From NCBI GenBank assembly GCA_003864495.1, contig ML133487.1:496001-560000 (forward strand): a stretch of 64,000 nt of DNA, given 5' to 3'. A model generated the notes under the pieces. It had not been told where the DNA came from. It saw nothing but the letters and a program-made list of their open reading frames with translations, and did not search any database. The DNA comes from Nemopilema nomurai (lineage: Eukaryota > Cnidaria > Scyphozoa > Rhizostomeae > Rhizostomatidae). A program made the translations under genes and the position numbers. Below, piece by piece: positions 1 to 24,300 of this stretch; within the stretch, counting starts at the first letter, position 1, and the number at the start of each line of letters is the position of its first letter.

Positions 1-120
1 ATGAACTTTCTGTTGCTGTTGTCGAATTGGCGCGAAGCTTTAAATAGCATCATTGCCAATGAGGCAAGCTACCATGTGTTATCTACTTCGTTTACTGGAG
101 TCAGTTATCGACAGATCAAC

Positions 121-189
121 AGTAACAGATGGCGTGGAACTCCAGTAACAGATGGCGTGGAACTCCAGTAACAGATGGCGTAGACATCC
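121..189. repeat. 23-bp tandem repeat, three copies
   Basis: Three head-to-tail 23-bp units begin AGTAACAGATGGCGT at 121, 144 and 167. The first two are identical and the third has diverged at its 3' end. Nothing coding is recognised around it. Confidence 0.9.
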
Positions 190-3100
190 AGTAAGAGAAT
201 GCATCGAGCCCAGAACAAACGTTCAACAACAGTCTGTCAAAAAGTCGATTGCCCAAATGGTAATACTTGCAGATCAAACAAAACTTCTCAATAAATAAGC
301 AATAAAGAATTGGACAATCACATCATTGTTTGACAAAGCTTTTGGCTGGTAGTTGAACAAATATATTCTAAGCTGATTAACAGAAAAGCGATGTTCATCA
401 AATTAATTTCAGTTTACCGGTAGCGAAAGCAGTCGGTCATGTCGCTTCGCTGATTGATAACAACGCTTAAGAAACAGGCAAATAATGTTTTCAGTGCAAA
501 ACAAACAGATTGCAGAATAGTACATTCACACTTGTTTCTTACAACTTTTTCTCCTGCGTGATTACTTGCACAAATTCCCTTCCAATGAAAATGAGCATAA
601 GGGATTCTTTACCAGTCGATCTAGTCATTGTGTCAAACAAGAAATGCATTTGAAGAATGGAGCCACCTCTGCATAAAAAAGCCTAGCGATTTCAGGTTTC
701 ACATGTCGAACTTAGCAGAGTCAAGAAAATAAAAAAGGCCACAAAGCCACATAGACTGAAAAGTTAGAGAGATCCAACAACATCACCAACTAAAAGAACG
801 CACCGTCCTAAGATTAGCAAAGTGGCACACTGCCATGTCACAGTGCCTAAAGGAATTGAGGCTGAAATTATGTAGATGCAAAGGTTGGTGCAAATAAAAC
901 ATGTTTAAGTCGACGAAAGAAATAGACCATTTCAGGAAAAAAATTGGAAATAAAGGTGACAAAAGATATGCAGCGAAAGCATCAGCGAGTTGAATTAGTT
1001 GTTTTGCAATGAGTTTGAAGAGTGTCGAGGGAAAACAATTATTCTAATTGCTAGCAGTTGACGTTTAAAATGGCTTAAAATAACTATTGAGATACTATGG
1101 ATTGCAAAGAAATCAAAGTTACTCGTAAGATGTATTCATAGTGCGGTGTAAAAAGGCAGTTTCTACTTTCTCATTGATTGATCATGAAGTGCAAGATTTT
1201 ACTTGCATAGACTTCTTGTGCTAATTTTAGCATTGATCAGGCCATGGTGATGACTCGAGTCAAAAGACAAGACAACACGAACACGACATAAACAGAGGGG
1301 GCTAAATGTTTTAATGAATGGTCCTTAAAGAAAAATGGAATTAGCATTTTGATTTTAGGACCATTTACATAAAGACGATGATTGACATTGTGCCGTTGAC
1401 TCGGACGCAGCTGTGTTGTTTTATTGCGGCCCAGCAGGACACTGCCGGATTCGAGGCAGATGAGAAATGGTAGCTGTCTGCAAGAAGCTGTGGTAATTAG
1501 GAGAATTCTAGGTATGACGTAACTATCAAGCTGATGTACAGAGTAGAGACTTAGTTAGCGAATCAGAACTGGAAAATCAAGAGGCCACCACATCAGCCAT
1601 TTTAGGATGATAGCAGACCAAGCATAAGAATTTATGAAATTACGTAAATGTTCATTAGCTACTGCCCAATTGACTTTCAGCACAGACTTATGCATTTGAC
1701 GAGAGTTTCAAAATGATTGATTGCAAAAGATCTTGATCAAATTCAAAATATTGGACTCGTAAACACGATGTTCCAGTAATTACATAGACAGCTGGATATT
1801 ATTCTCAAAATTTCAAGAAACATATATTATATTGCTTTGAACAGTTAATGCATTCTGAATACAGCATAAAATTATCCTTATGCAATGTAAATCGCATCAA
1901 TACAGGATAACTTGGGCTTTTTGTCTAAGAGACGATGCTTATGCGGATAATGGGTTGCAAAATCAAACGGGCAATTCCGGGATAAAGCAGCTGGAATGCA
2001 GAATTTTGCAAAAAAACAAGCAAATTGAGTCGATTTCAGAAATAAGCCTAGCCTAATCGTCTTCAAAGCTACAGGTGGATACACGAAAACTTTTAACAGA
2101 AATGAGATTCGATGAATTTCGGCAAAGTCACAAAGCAAAAGCAAGATTAAGAAGAACTGGGGATCAAACCACCAAACACAGGTACCATTGTGTAATCAGA
2201 GGCTATATCTCTGTTTGGGTTAGAATTGCCTGCAGGCAGGCAGTCTATTCATATAATAATCCCAAATTTATTCAACCTTAATGAACAAACCTCTAATGGC
2301 GGGTGGGATCAAAAGTAGGAATCGATGACCAAACTAAGAAAGTTAATGTTATTGTTAAAGCGAAGGTTGATCTGTGTATCAAACTCAAGAGAAGACAATG
2401 CCCACAGAGTAAGAAAACTCCATTATCCATCCTCCTTGTAACCCGAGTTTTTGCTCGACTTTATTAAAACACACTGAGCCATTATCACAAGCAAATTAGT
2501 CTCTCAACCCTAACCGTTGGGCAAAGCATTATCACATCTTGTCAGTTTAACAATTTAGATGTCACATACTTGTAAAATGTTTCAGTACGACACACCACAG
2601 CGCAGGGCATAATACTGCTCAGTCTTATCATATCATATTCTAAATACTTGAACTGTTGGCAAAGAACACATTCTAAAGTTATCCTTCCGAAATAATCTTA
2701 CTGTGTTTAAAGAGCTCTTAGGTTTTAAAGGTATGCTTGACATATTTATTTGAGGGAATTATTGCCCTGCAAAAAAGATTGTCTATGGAAATGATTTGAT
2801 GTGAGTGCCCCTATAATTAGTGACGCTCCTATCGCAATTGAAAAAAGACTTATGCGGAAACACAGCTGAAAAGTCGAAATCTCGTATGATTGTTATTTAC
2901 ACTTCTTATGCCCGTGATTGTTTGCAAACATTCTTAATCCGTAAGGCAGATGTTCTTTTTGCCAACAATAATACGGCAAAAATATATGTTCATAATACAT
3001 ATAACAAGTGATGGCAAAATATTTTTCTTAGCCACAACAAATGCTCGGCTCCTTTCTGCTTTGCAGCCTGCCTATATATCAGAAGGAAAAACTAGTCAAA

Positions 3101-4580
3101 GGGAAGAAGCTGAGACTAAATCACCGGCGATGTGCTAATGAAATTGTGACTACTGACATGGTACCAAGAAATAAATCAGCAGACCTTTCAAAAATTCAGT
3201 ACACTGGCAGACTGCTTCATCGAAACCCGCAGAAGAGCCATCAGACATGGTGATGAAACAAGACGTTGATAGACAGAGCGAGCCATTATACATATACTAC
3301 CAGAGTGATTTATTAGATTGGAGTCGAATAAGAGAATTTGAATGGAAACAGGGCTTCTCGGCAAAAGCGACCTAAAGCAATTTAGAGTTGTCGGATAAGC
3401 CGTCTTATAGACAGGTCTTATAGACACTCAAAACAGACAACAGGCCAATAGATATCAGAATTACAATTTATGAAAACAGCTTATAGTTTCCAAATGTCTG
3501 ACATTGCGGGTTCAAAGAGAGCAAGAAATGATTGTTGCGCTTAGAAATCGTAAGCCAGATTGAATCGTTTTCCTATTAGCAAAAGAGGTAGAGTAAGTAC
3601 TGATGGGTGAGCGAAAAAAGTTTTGGGGAAGCAGTGAGCCCTATCAATATCGTATCACCGAAAATCGCCTAGAGAATCACTTCACTAATCGGCTAGCCCC
3701 AATCGTTTCGCACAACCCGACTTTCGCTACAGATCAGCATATCTCACATGTACATTGGTATTTCAAGGCAGACTATGATTCTGAATGTCCATGTTGTGTA
3801 AACACTGCATTTGGCAAATCCCCAAGATTAATAGCTCAAGACAAATAGATCTGAAACATGGACATCTCAAAATATTACACTAATCTAGCCATGAAAACTT
3901 TCCCATGTTTGTGTTTTGTAAACTTCTTTGCAATGAGAATAATCGGGCTATCTTCAAATAATTCTGTTATATTTCAAAAGACTTTTTTAATATGAATTGT
4001 CTGTAACAAGTTGTTATGTTTATCGGTGTTTGCAATCAAATTTTCATTCAATGATTTTTCGCGAAACTAATTAGATGATCAAATTTTCTTGTTCACTTTT
4101 TAAAAGCAATTCTTTGTATTCAATGCCCAAGGTACTGAACAATTTCACACACAACTTTGAGTAAACAAAACTAATCATTGGAAAGCGAAAAAAAAGAATG
4201 GTCTTTTTAAATGACAACCCACTGAAGCATCTCCAACTCGTTTTGACGATATTTAAGTTTGGACTACACTTATTGAAGCAGAGTCCAAAGTAAGACATGG
4301 AGTTATCCAGCAGAGAGCTATCGTCTTGTGATCAAATTGGTTTATGTAAGCACGTTAGGGTTCTGATTCGTAGCTTGCCATCACAAGTACCTTTGTTATT
4401 CAAAACAACCGGTGGTATTCTTCATATTCTCTCTTAACTACATTTATATCCCTTGTTTACAGAGATAAACAGCAAAAACAATTGCGATTCCATCATTTAA
4501 CAGATAAAAATTATGGTGAAATGAAATATATGAAGATTATTAACGTAAAAATCTGACTCAAAGCTAGAGGCATTACATAC
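190..4580. other. No gene recognised (left flank or 3' region of the helicase)
   Basis: I read both strands for the missing C-terminal exons of the neighbouring DDX42-type helicase and for other protein-like exons and found none I could defend. Short ORFs such as 3603-3848 (plus) have no recognisable domain or splice context. The stretch may be a long intron or the 3' flank of the helicase gene. Confidence 0.4.
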
Positions 4581-17127
<12,547 letters not shown>

Positions 17128-17951
17128 GGTTTCTCTTTATGTATACTTTGAAGCAATTTGCGCTTGATACCAAAGTTTCTTTTGAATGCTGATGAACTGA
17201 TTGCCTCTCGCTGTTCAAACCACCATTTTGTGCGAAGCAAGACGTGGAAAAGAGGCTACGGAGAAAAGAGGTCACTTGCTTCCCCGCCAAAAGTTCTGTG
17301 GAAAGAACACTTCCACCGCCATTCTAGGAAAAACATAAATGCACCATTAATGCCAAATTGATAAGTGTAAACGTAAAAGTGTTCGCAACTCAAAGAAAAA
17401 AATTTGACTCTTGAAATATGCAAATAAGATCGCTCTATTCCATAAAAAAGCATTGTTTTTGACAGAAAAATACTTACAAACTAGATTAATCCAGTTAATT
17501 AAAGAAAATTTAAATACATTATACAAAAATCTACTCAAGTGCCCTTGTATCCTTGATGCAAAGATCCAGAAATATTCTGCAATATTTCTAATTATCGAAA
17601 TTTCATTTAAGAATCAGGAATTGAGGATTTAAAGGAGAACTGACACGCAAAAAAAAGTTTGCCTTATTCTACGCAGAATGTGCCACTGAATTCAAATCTG
17701 ATAATTTTTTTTTCATTAGCGTCACCATTTTCCTGTTTTGCGCACTTTTACACGTCAATTACGTCACTGCCATTTCTCGGGAATTTTCCGAAGCGGAAAC
17801 AAGATTATCGCAACGGGTCGTTAAAATTGATCAGCTGACGTCACAAGTGATATGTTTATAAGGCCGTCTATAAGGATTTGACCATAACGGTAGAAACTGA
17901 TCCAAAACTTGGTGCTCTACAGTAACTTTCTGCCTTAAATAAACTTAAAAA

Positions 17952-18224
17952 ATGGTTCATTGTGCTGCCTATAATTGCACTGGAGTTGGAAAGTCTCTTT
18001 TTCGGTTCCCGACGGATCGTGATCTGTTAAAACGCTGGCTTGCAAACCCGAAGCGGGAAGATTTTAGGTCAATGTTTGGGGGGTTTAAAACCTTTATACT
18101 CCGACGACGGAAACTGGCTGCAAATGTTTTGCACTGCACAAGAAGGTATAACTTTACGGACATTTCTGCCAAGCCTTCGCCAAATCCATCGGATGAATTG
18201 TCGATATGCAACGTGCCTAAATAA
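17952..18224 (+). pseudogene. THAP domain N-terminus of a transposon protein, truncated
   Basis: Starts MVHCAAYNCTGVGKSLFRFP and continues to RWLANPKREDF: the opening of a THAP finger with C-x4-C, the FRFP block and the tryptophan. The expected later C-x2-H (CSxHF-like) is absent. The frame runs on into unrelated residues, so the domain is cut after about 40 residues. It sits near the left end of the 17633-19167 element. Confidence 0.6.
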
Positions 18225-18335
18225 CCTGAAAATGAGACGTAATGAAATATCGTAAATGTTAGACTAGAATCAATACACGGTAGAAAAGGGGCTATCAAAG
18301 AGCAGTTAATATTTTGTCGTTTACTTACTCGCAAG

Positions 18336-18845
18336 CAGGAGTATCATCTATATCTCCTCCTTGCTCTTTGTCAACAGATTGATAGATTGGCGTATCTGTG
18401 GGGTTTCCGCACAGCAAAGGCTTTCCCTCCCACATGGTGACACAGTTGCCGCATTGGCAGCCCAAAATTAATTTAAAAGTATATAAAATTCAGAAGGAAA
18501 AATTCTGAGCAAGATTTTGTCGGTACGGGCACTCATGAAACTTTTAGGCCAAATTAACCAAAAAGACCCTTCTGACAAAAACATCCAAAACCGAAATAAA
18601 TTACTTATTTATGGAAACTCGATATCATATTAATGAAATAAATTCATGTTTATTTCTAAAACAACTTACCAGTTTGTATTTCCAATTCGTTCTGTGTTTA
18701 TATCGCCATCTTCTTCACTACTACTGGATGACGCAGCCGAAGCAACAGTACCAGGTTGTGGCTCAAACATAAACGGTTGAATGTTTCCAGCCACTTCGAT
18801 ATCCGGGTAAAAAAACTCCGATTCTGATTCAGAATCTATCGAATT
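18336..18845 (-). pseudogene. Transposon-borne cysteine domain resembling the P2X7 ballast-type zinc motif
   Basis: Exon 18845-18670 reads an acidic/serine stretch ending EEDGDINTERIGNTNW with a good donor (GTAAGT). A second block (about 18470-18336) reads CQCGNCVTMWEGKPLLCGNP and ends TPACE. The NTxWCxCGxC pattern matches a zinc-coordinating domain known from the P2X7 C-terminus and many invertebrate proteins of unknown role. Expected acceptor AG is missing just before CQCGNC, and no in-frame ATG precedes the first block, so it looks broken. It may splice onward at the GTAAGT overlapping its stop. Confidence 0.5.
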
Positions 18846-19578
18846 GTTGAATTACCCGTCAAAAATGCTAAAAAGATTCACAGCCTAAGCACTACACGAA
18901 GACGTGTCTGCAGCGTTTTGTAAAGGTTAACTATAGCGCCATATTGTACGTGCTGAGAACATGTCACTTGTGACGTCAGTGATGATCGCCCACTCGTGTC
19001 GATTTTCGCCTTGACTCACAAATAGTCGGGATAATTGTCGTTTCTCAACTTTGGACGTCTATCTCTCAGAAACGGTAAGCGTTATGTCAAAAATTTCTTC
19101 AATACCCTTATTTTCTCGACACAAACTTCAATTTTAGCCACACTTTTTTTTGCGTGTCAGTTCTCCTTTAAGGGCTTTTTGGTGCTTATATTACAAAATA
19201 AACATAAAGTAGTATTGTTGAATTTGAGATGTTTTCATATGAAGGTTCGCAGTTTAAAAAAAAGAAGCCTATCTTTTCAAGAGAATCAAAAAGATTTTCC
19301 CTTCTAATGAAGCAACTTTCGAGACTAGTGTCCTAGAGAGCTCTGAGGGCATTTCGATGTGGACATATGTCTTGTTACATAAACAGATTTCCAAAAAACA
19401 GAAAGATATGCATATCTTTTCCTGTTTTTTAGTTATGATAATTTGAAATGTTAAGTGGCTGTGGTTAGTTCCATAACTCAAAAAAATAAAGGTTTTCCTT
19501 GACTTTGCAGGAGGCATCGTAAATTAAATTTCCTCAAGATGGGCTAGGAAACCGTTGAAAAACTGGCCTAGCACTGAG

Positions 19579-20208
19579 CAGTGGCGGATTTAGAGGAGGG
19601 GCCAACTGGGGGTGGGTAGACTTGAGTTGAAGCTGGTCTGGCCACCCTCTTTTTCAAAATTTGTGCCCCTTTTAGAAACCTTATGTTGAATATTCTTCTT
19701 GAAGCGAAAATTAGCCTTCAGGCGACGCCCCATTAGCATCCAAAATCTTTGTTGAACGAAAATGGCTGTCCAAAGAGAATCGCTTGTGGATGCACATGTG
19801 TGTTCAGGAAAATTCTCTCAGTCAATTCAACAGCATCGAGATGCACAATCTGGCCAATGGTCGACCTTTTTCCTTTCCTCATCATCTATCACCAGAGTTT
19901 TAGCATGACTCCTGGTCTCTCGATTTTTCTAAAAATCAATAATAAATGAGAAGCGCCAAACTGTCTATTCTGAGCAGTGCATTTATTTTGTCAAATTATA
20001 TTCCTGGAGGCCACTCAAGAAGGCTCAATTTAGAAAATTTTCATTTGTGTCGGACCCAACAACTGTTGACCTGGGTCCTCCTTTGTCACGAAACTTGATT
20101 CTCAGTCATTCCAGGTTCAATTTCTTGTCACCGTCTCTGAAAATAGATACCTTTAGTTATGTTCCAACTATATAGCTCTGCTTCAAACCTTCCCTGGATC
20201 TGCCCCTG
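19579..20208. mobile_element. hAT-like non-autonomous transposon (630 bp)
   Basis: Ends are CAGTGGCGGATTTAG at 19579 and the reverse complement of CAGGGGCAGATCCAG at 20208. An exact 8-bp direct repeat GCACTGAG flanks it (19571-19578 and 20209-20216). Eight-base duplications and CAGTGGCG-type tips are typical of hAT elements. No ORF is convincing inside. Confidence 0.85.
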
Positions 20209-20352
20209 GCACTGAGCCATTCACTTGTCTGATCTTTCAATGCTTTGAGTCCCCAAGGAGCAATGGCCTTCATTTTGAGCATTACAGCAAAACAAGCGAA
20301 TGTACAAAGAGAAAAACATTAAAGTTTGAATACAAAGTGGTGAAGGGAAATG

Positions 20353-20681
20353 CAGTGGCGTAGCTAGAGGGGGCGGGGGGGGGCAGCTGCCCCCACCAAA
20401 CTTTCCCAGCTGCTTGTCGGAAAATTTACCACGTGAAAAATTTCATCAATAGATATCTTTTTCAAGTTTGAACCTTAGAAGAAAATCAAGTCAATTTTTT
20501 AACTGTTATTGATAGAGCTTCACGCGCATATCCATTCATTTCATAAAACCAAATGGTTGCAACCATCAAACTTCAAAGTTTTTGCTCAGAAAATTTGTCA
20601 ACATCACTAAATTTCGTCGGAATATTGTCGGAATTTGACCGACTTTCGCCCCTCCATCGCCAAATCGTAGCTACGCCACTG
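20353..20681. mobile_element. hAT-like MITE (329 bp)
   Basis: Left tip CAGTGGCGTAGCTAG and right tip CTACGCCACTG are inverted copies, flanked by the exact 8-bp repeat GGGAAATG (20345-20352 and 20682-20689). A G-run/C-run hairpin (GGGGGGGGGCAGCTGCCCCC region) follows the left tip. Non-coding. It lies between the 630-bp hAT-like element and the ANKAR start. Confidence 0.9.
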
Positions 20682-21354
20682 GGGAAATGCAAGAATAAAA
20701 AGTAAAAGAAAATAAAGACGTATTCCTGAATCACCTAGACAAATACTCTTGAATTTTCCTGGAAAAATCAATTGCGATCGAGGGTGCTTTATCTAAGTTC
20801 ATGAAATAGTGTCTCTGTTTGTAAGAATAACAGAGTGTATCACCCTGGAGAGGGGATCAACACCCTGTCTTGTTGAACTTTTGTCTATTGGCTGCGAAGG
20901 AGCAACTGCAATGTGAACAGCATCTTGTCTGTGGGTTTCACCTGAAACAGGTGTGCAGAGCCTGAATGCGTGGAAATCAGAAATGTTTAATCGTTGTGAC
21001 CACTGCGATTCAACGTTTCAATACCCAATGGAACTGTGCATTCAATCTACTACAAGCACGATTAAATTGCCATTTTTTCGAGCCTGATTTCGTTTCAATG
21101 TCACCTGCTGAATATGATTGACACAGACATGTTACCATGGCCGCCCGCCTGAAGCGTATGTAAACACTTTCGTTTGCCTTCCACGCAAAACGGATTCTCT
21201 CGAAGGGTTTGCAATATCTGATTTTGCATTGGAAATACACTTCGTGGAAGATTTTTTCCACCATGAGAACAATAAGATGATTTGCAGACAGACGTTATTT
21301 GGAGAATTTGCTATCCAACGTAAACAAGTTTGACAATCGCAGAATGCTGATGCC

Positions 21355-24300
21355 ATGATGCAAAGAAGACCGACTGTCTCCAAAGTGCCCTCGCAAAATG
21401 AGGTCAGCCTGTCTGCAATGATGGGCATGCAGACAACGGAAGAGCTGACCAAAAACAGTGATAACGAACACTCGAGTTCAATGGCGGCCAGTCGTGTTGC
21501 AGCAACATATTTCGACAAATACGACCGTGATGATTTGCAAGAAGCACTTTCATCTACTAGCCTTGATTGGTTCCTGTCTGTCGATGACACAAAAATCCAA
21601 GTTGATCCACCAAGCGGCCTGGCATCAAGTTTAAGGCATCTAGACGACTTGGATGCTATATTTGTTTTGATACCAGCTCCAGAAAATGTTACCCAGCCAC
21701 TTGAGCTCCGGGAATTGCACCAAATTCTAAGGGAGCTGATTACTGGTATATACATTCTCAATCAAATTCCAGGCATAAGTCTGGAGACAAATTTTGACAA
21801 AAGTACATCTTGCCAAATGCCAGCATGCTACCATGACACAAGAATTGGTCAGTTAATGGTTTCTGTTGATTACATGTTAAAAAGCCTTTGGCATGGAGCA
21901 TTTTTTCCAATGGATAAAAGATCCAAATTCAATGAAAGGTGGAGACAGGCAGTTAACTTGAATACGGTGACAGGGGAGGCTGAGACGCGAAGAAGTCACC
22001 AGCTTATTTGGAAGGATGCAGGTTTTGTTGACCTTGCTTCCGATGAAGACTTCAGGGAAGCTTTCTCAGAATACAGTTCTTCAGTTTTGACTGATAAGAA
22101 GTTTATTGATGAACAGAAGTTTTTTATGAAATATGCAGATGACCTTGCAATGGTCATTTCATTTGAACAGAACACAATAAGGCATTTCAAGAATATGTTT
22201 GTTGTTGATGTGAGCACACAAATCTCAACTAAAGTAAGAAGCCAAAACATTGACCTTAAAAGCTTTGAAAGGCTTCAAAGGCAATTTTATGCTCAAGAGC
22301 AATTCTTGAGAGACAATCTTGATAAGAAAGAGCACACAAGACGTGAAATCACCCTTCTAAAGTTTGTAAGCCTTCTTGTACCATTGCTGATTGGATTGAA
22401 AAGGAAGAACAAGATACCAAAAACCAGTGATTTCCTGCCACCATTAACACACGAGGAGTGCAAGACTGACAGGGAACTACCTCCATTTGTTATAAGCGAG
22501 GACCTGTTTTGTAAGAATTTTGAATCCTCAGATAATTATGTAGGCCTTCATGGAGGCATTCAGTTCCTGAGAGATACACCAACTGATTTCTTAGTACCTA
22601 GTCTTGGAGTAAGGCAAGACTACAGCAGAATTGTGCAAGCAGATGAAAACAATTGGAACAGACTGAACAGAGCTGGCCCTCTTCTTGATAGTTATCCTTT
22701 GAGTCCAATTGAAATTGACAACAAACAGTATTTTGTGTTTTCATTCTGTACAGAAACATACTATCCAATTACACCAAAGCTTCCAAAATGGGTACATGCC
22801 CATTATGATGAGATTGCTAAACTGAAACCCAAGAGGCTTCCACTTTCTGAAATCCATATCCATGAACAATTCAGAAAAAGATTTGGGTACCAGAAAACAG
22901 TTAAACTGAAACAGGTCCCTGCAAGTTTGAAAGCTTCAGCTCAAAGAGGCATGACATCTGTGTTCCATACCATCTGTAGACGACAAACCCTAACAACATT
23001 GGGGTCACTAGATCCCCAAGGGATGTCACTTTTGCATGAGGCTGGATTGATGAACAGGCCGCAGATCATAACTCAGCTTGTTACTATTGGATTAGATGTC
23101 AATGTCAGAAAGTTTAACAACATGACAGGTCTTGGGATCATGCCATTGCATCTTGCTTCTCGATCAGGTGCAGATGAAAGTCTGGAGGCATTGATTGCTT
23201 TCAAAGCTGATGTATCTGCATTTGACTCATTGGGATTTACAGGTATTCATTATGCTGCATATTTCAACAATGTCAACTGCATCAGGATATTTGTGAACAA
23301 GGACAAGAATCTGCTGGAACTGAAGACAAGATCTGATTCTTTGTCAACACCATTGCTTCTTTCATCTGCAAGTGGAGCTATAGAAGCACTGAAGTTTTTG
23401 GTAAATGCTGGTGCAAGATTAACTGCAGTTGATTCAGAAGGGAACAATGTTGTAAACATAGCTGTCCTTCATGAGCACACCAACATTCTTGAGTACTTCA
23501 TTGGCAAAAATTTTGAAAGTGCTCCAGTTTGGAAAGTTCTGGTGGCAATGCTTGGCAGCAGCAACTTGTTTTACAAACAGCAGGCAGCAAAGTGTCTTGA
23601 GGCTCTATCACTGAACAACAAAGATAACTGGGAACCGATTTTAAATGCTGATGGAATTCCAGTTCTTGTCGCACAACTGGGAACAGATGATATGCCTCTG
23701 CTTTCTATGGTGGTTTCAGTATTATGCAACATTGGAGAGCACGAAGAGGTTAGACACAAGCTGACTTTGGAGAGTGCTATCCCAAAATTAGTTGAGCTGC
23801 TTTCTTGTCCCATTGCTTTGGTCCATTCGCGTGTTGCAGTTATTCTAGGTGACCTTGGTTGTGTTGATGGGAATCAGAAATTGATAGCAACAGAAGGTAC
23901 ACCTACAATTTTTATATCATTTTGCTTAAAATAGATTCAGTTTCAAAAGTTTATGGATTGAGCATTTTTGTCCCAAGGGTTTCCTTCAAGATAGGACTAA
24001 GGCAGAGGAAATTTTGAATAAACTGGAAAACAAGGCAGCATTGTTGAAGTACAGCAATTCATTCTGTCTTAATTTCGTATACAATTGTCAAATGTGACAT
24101 TTAGTACTTTTACTGAAATAATATAATGAATGTTAGTATATTTTCTTTATTTCCAATTCTGCAGGTGGAATTGAGAAGCTAGTGAAGCTGTTGTTTTCAG
24201 AAACAGAACATGTTTTAGTGAATGTGGTAAATGCTTTACGCGTCCTAGCTGAGAAAGACCCAGAAAACCAAACATCAATTGGACATCACAATGCAGTACC

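Larger units (their letters stand above)
17633..19167. mobile_element. Kolobok-like DNA transposon with TTAA target duplication
   Basis: A TTAA at 17629-17632 and another at 19168-19171 flank exact inverted ends: AGGAGAACTGACACGCAAAA at 17633 and its reverse complement ending at 19167, identical over about 26 bp. The interior contains a plus-strand THAP start (17952) and, facing it, a minus-strand two-exon cysteine-motif gene (18845 to 18336). TTAA sites plus THAP point to Kolobok; piggyBac also uses TTAA but has no THAP. No DDE transposase was seen, so it is non-autonomous. It lies 0.5 kb upstream of the helicase start codon. Confidence 0.85.

Noticed and set aside
3603..3848. 81-codon plus-strand ORF
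   Set aside because: No recognisable domain; antisense to the presumed helicase transcript and below the length expected to be meaningful.
21132..21761. 209-codon minus-strand ORF
   Set aside because: Antisense to the ANKAR first exon and its 5' flank; no recognisable domain.
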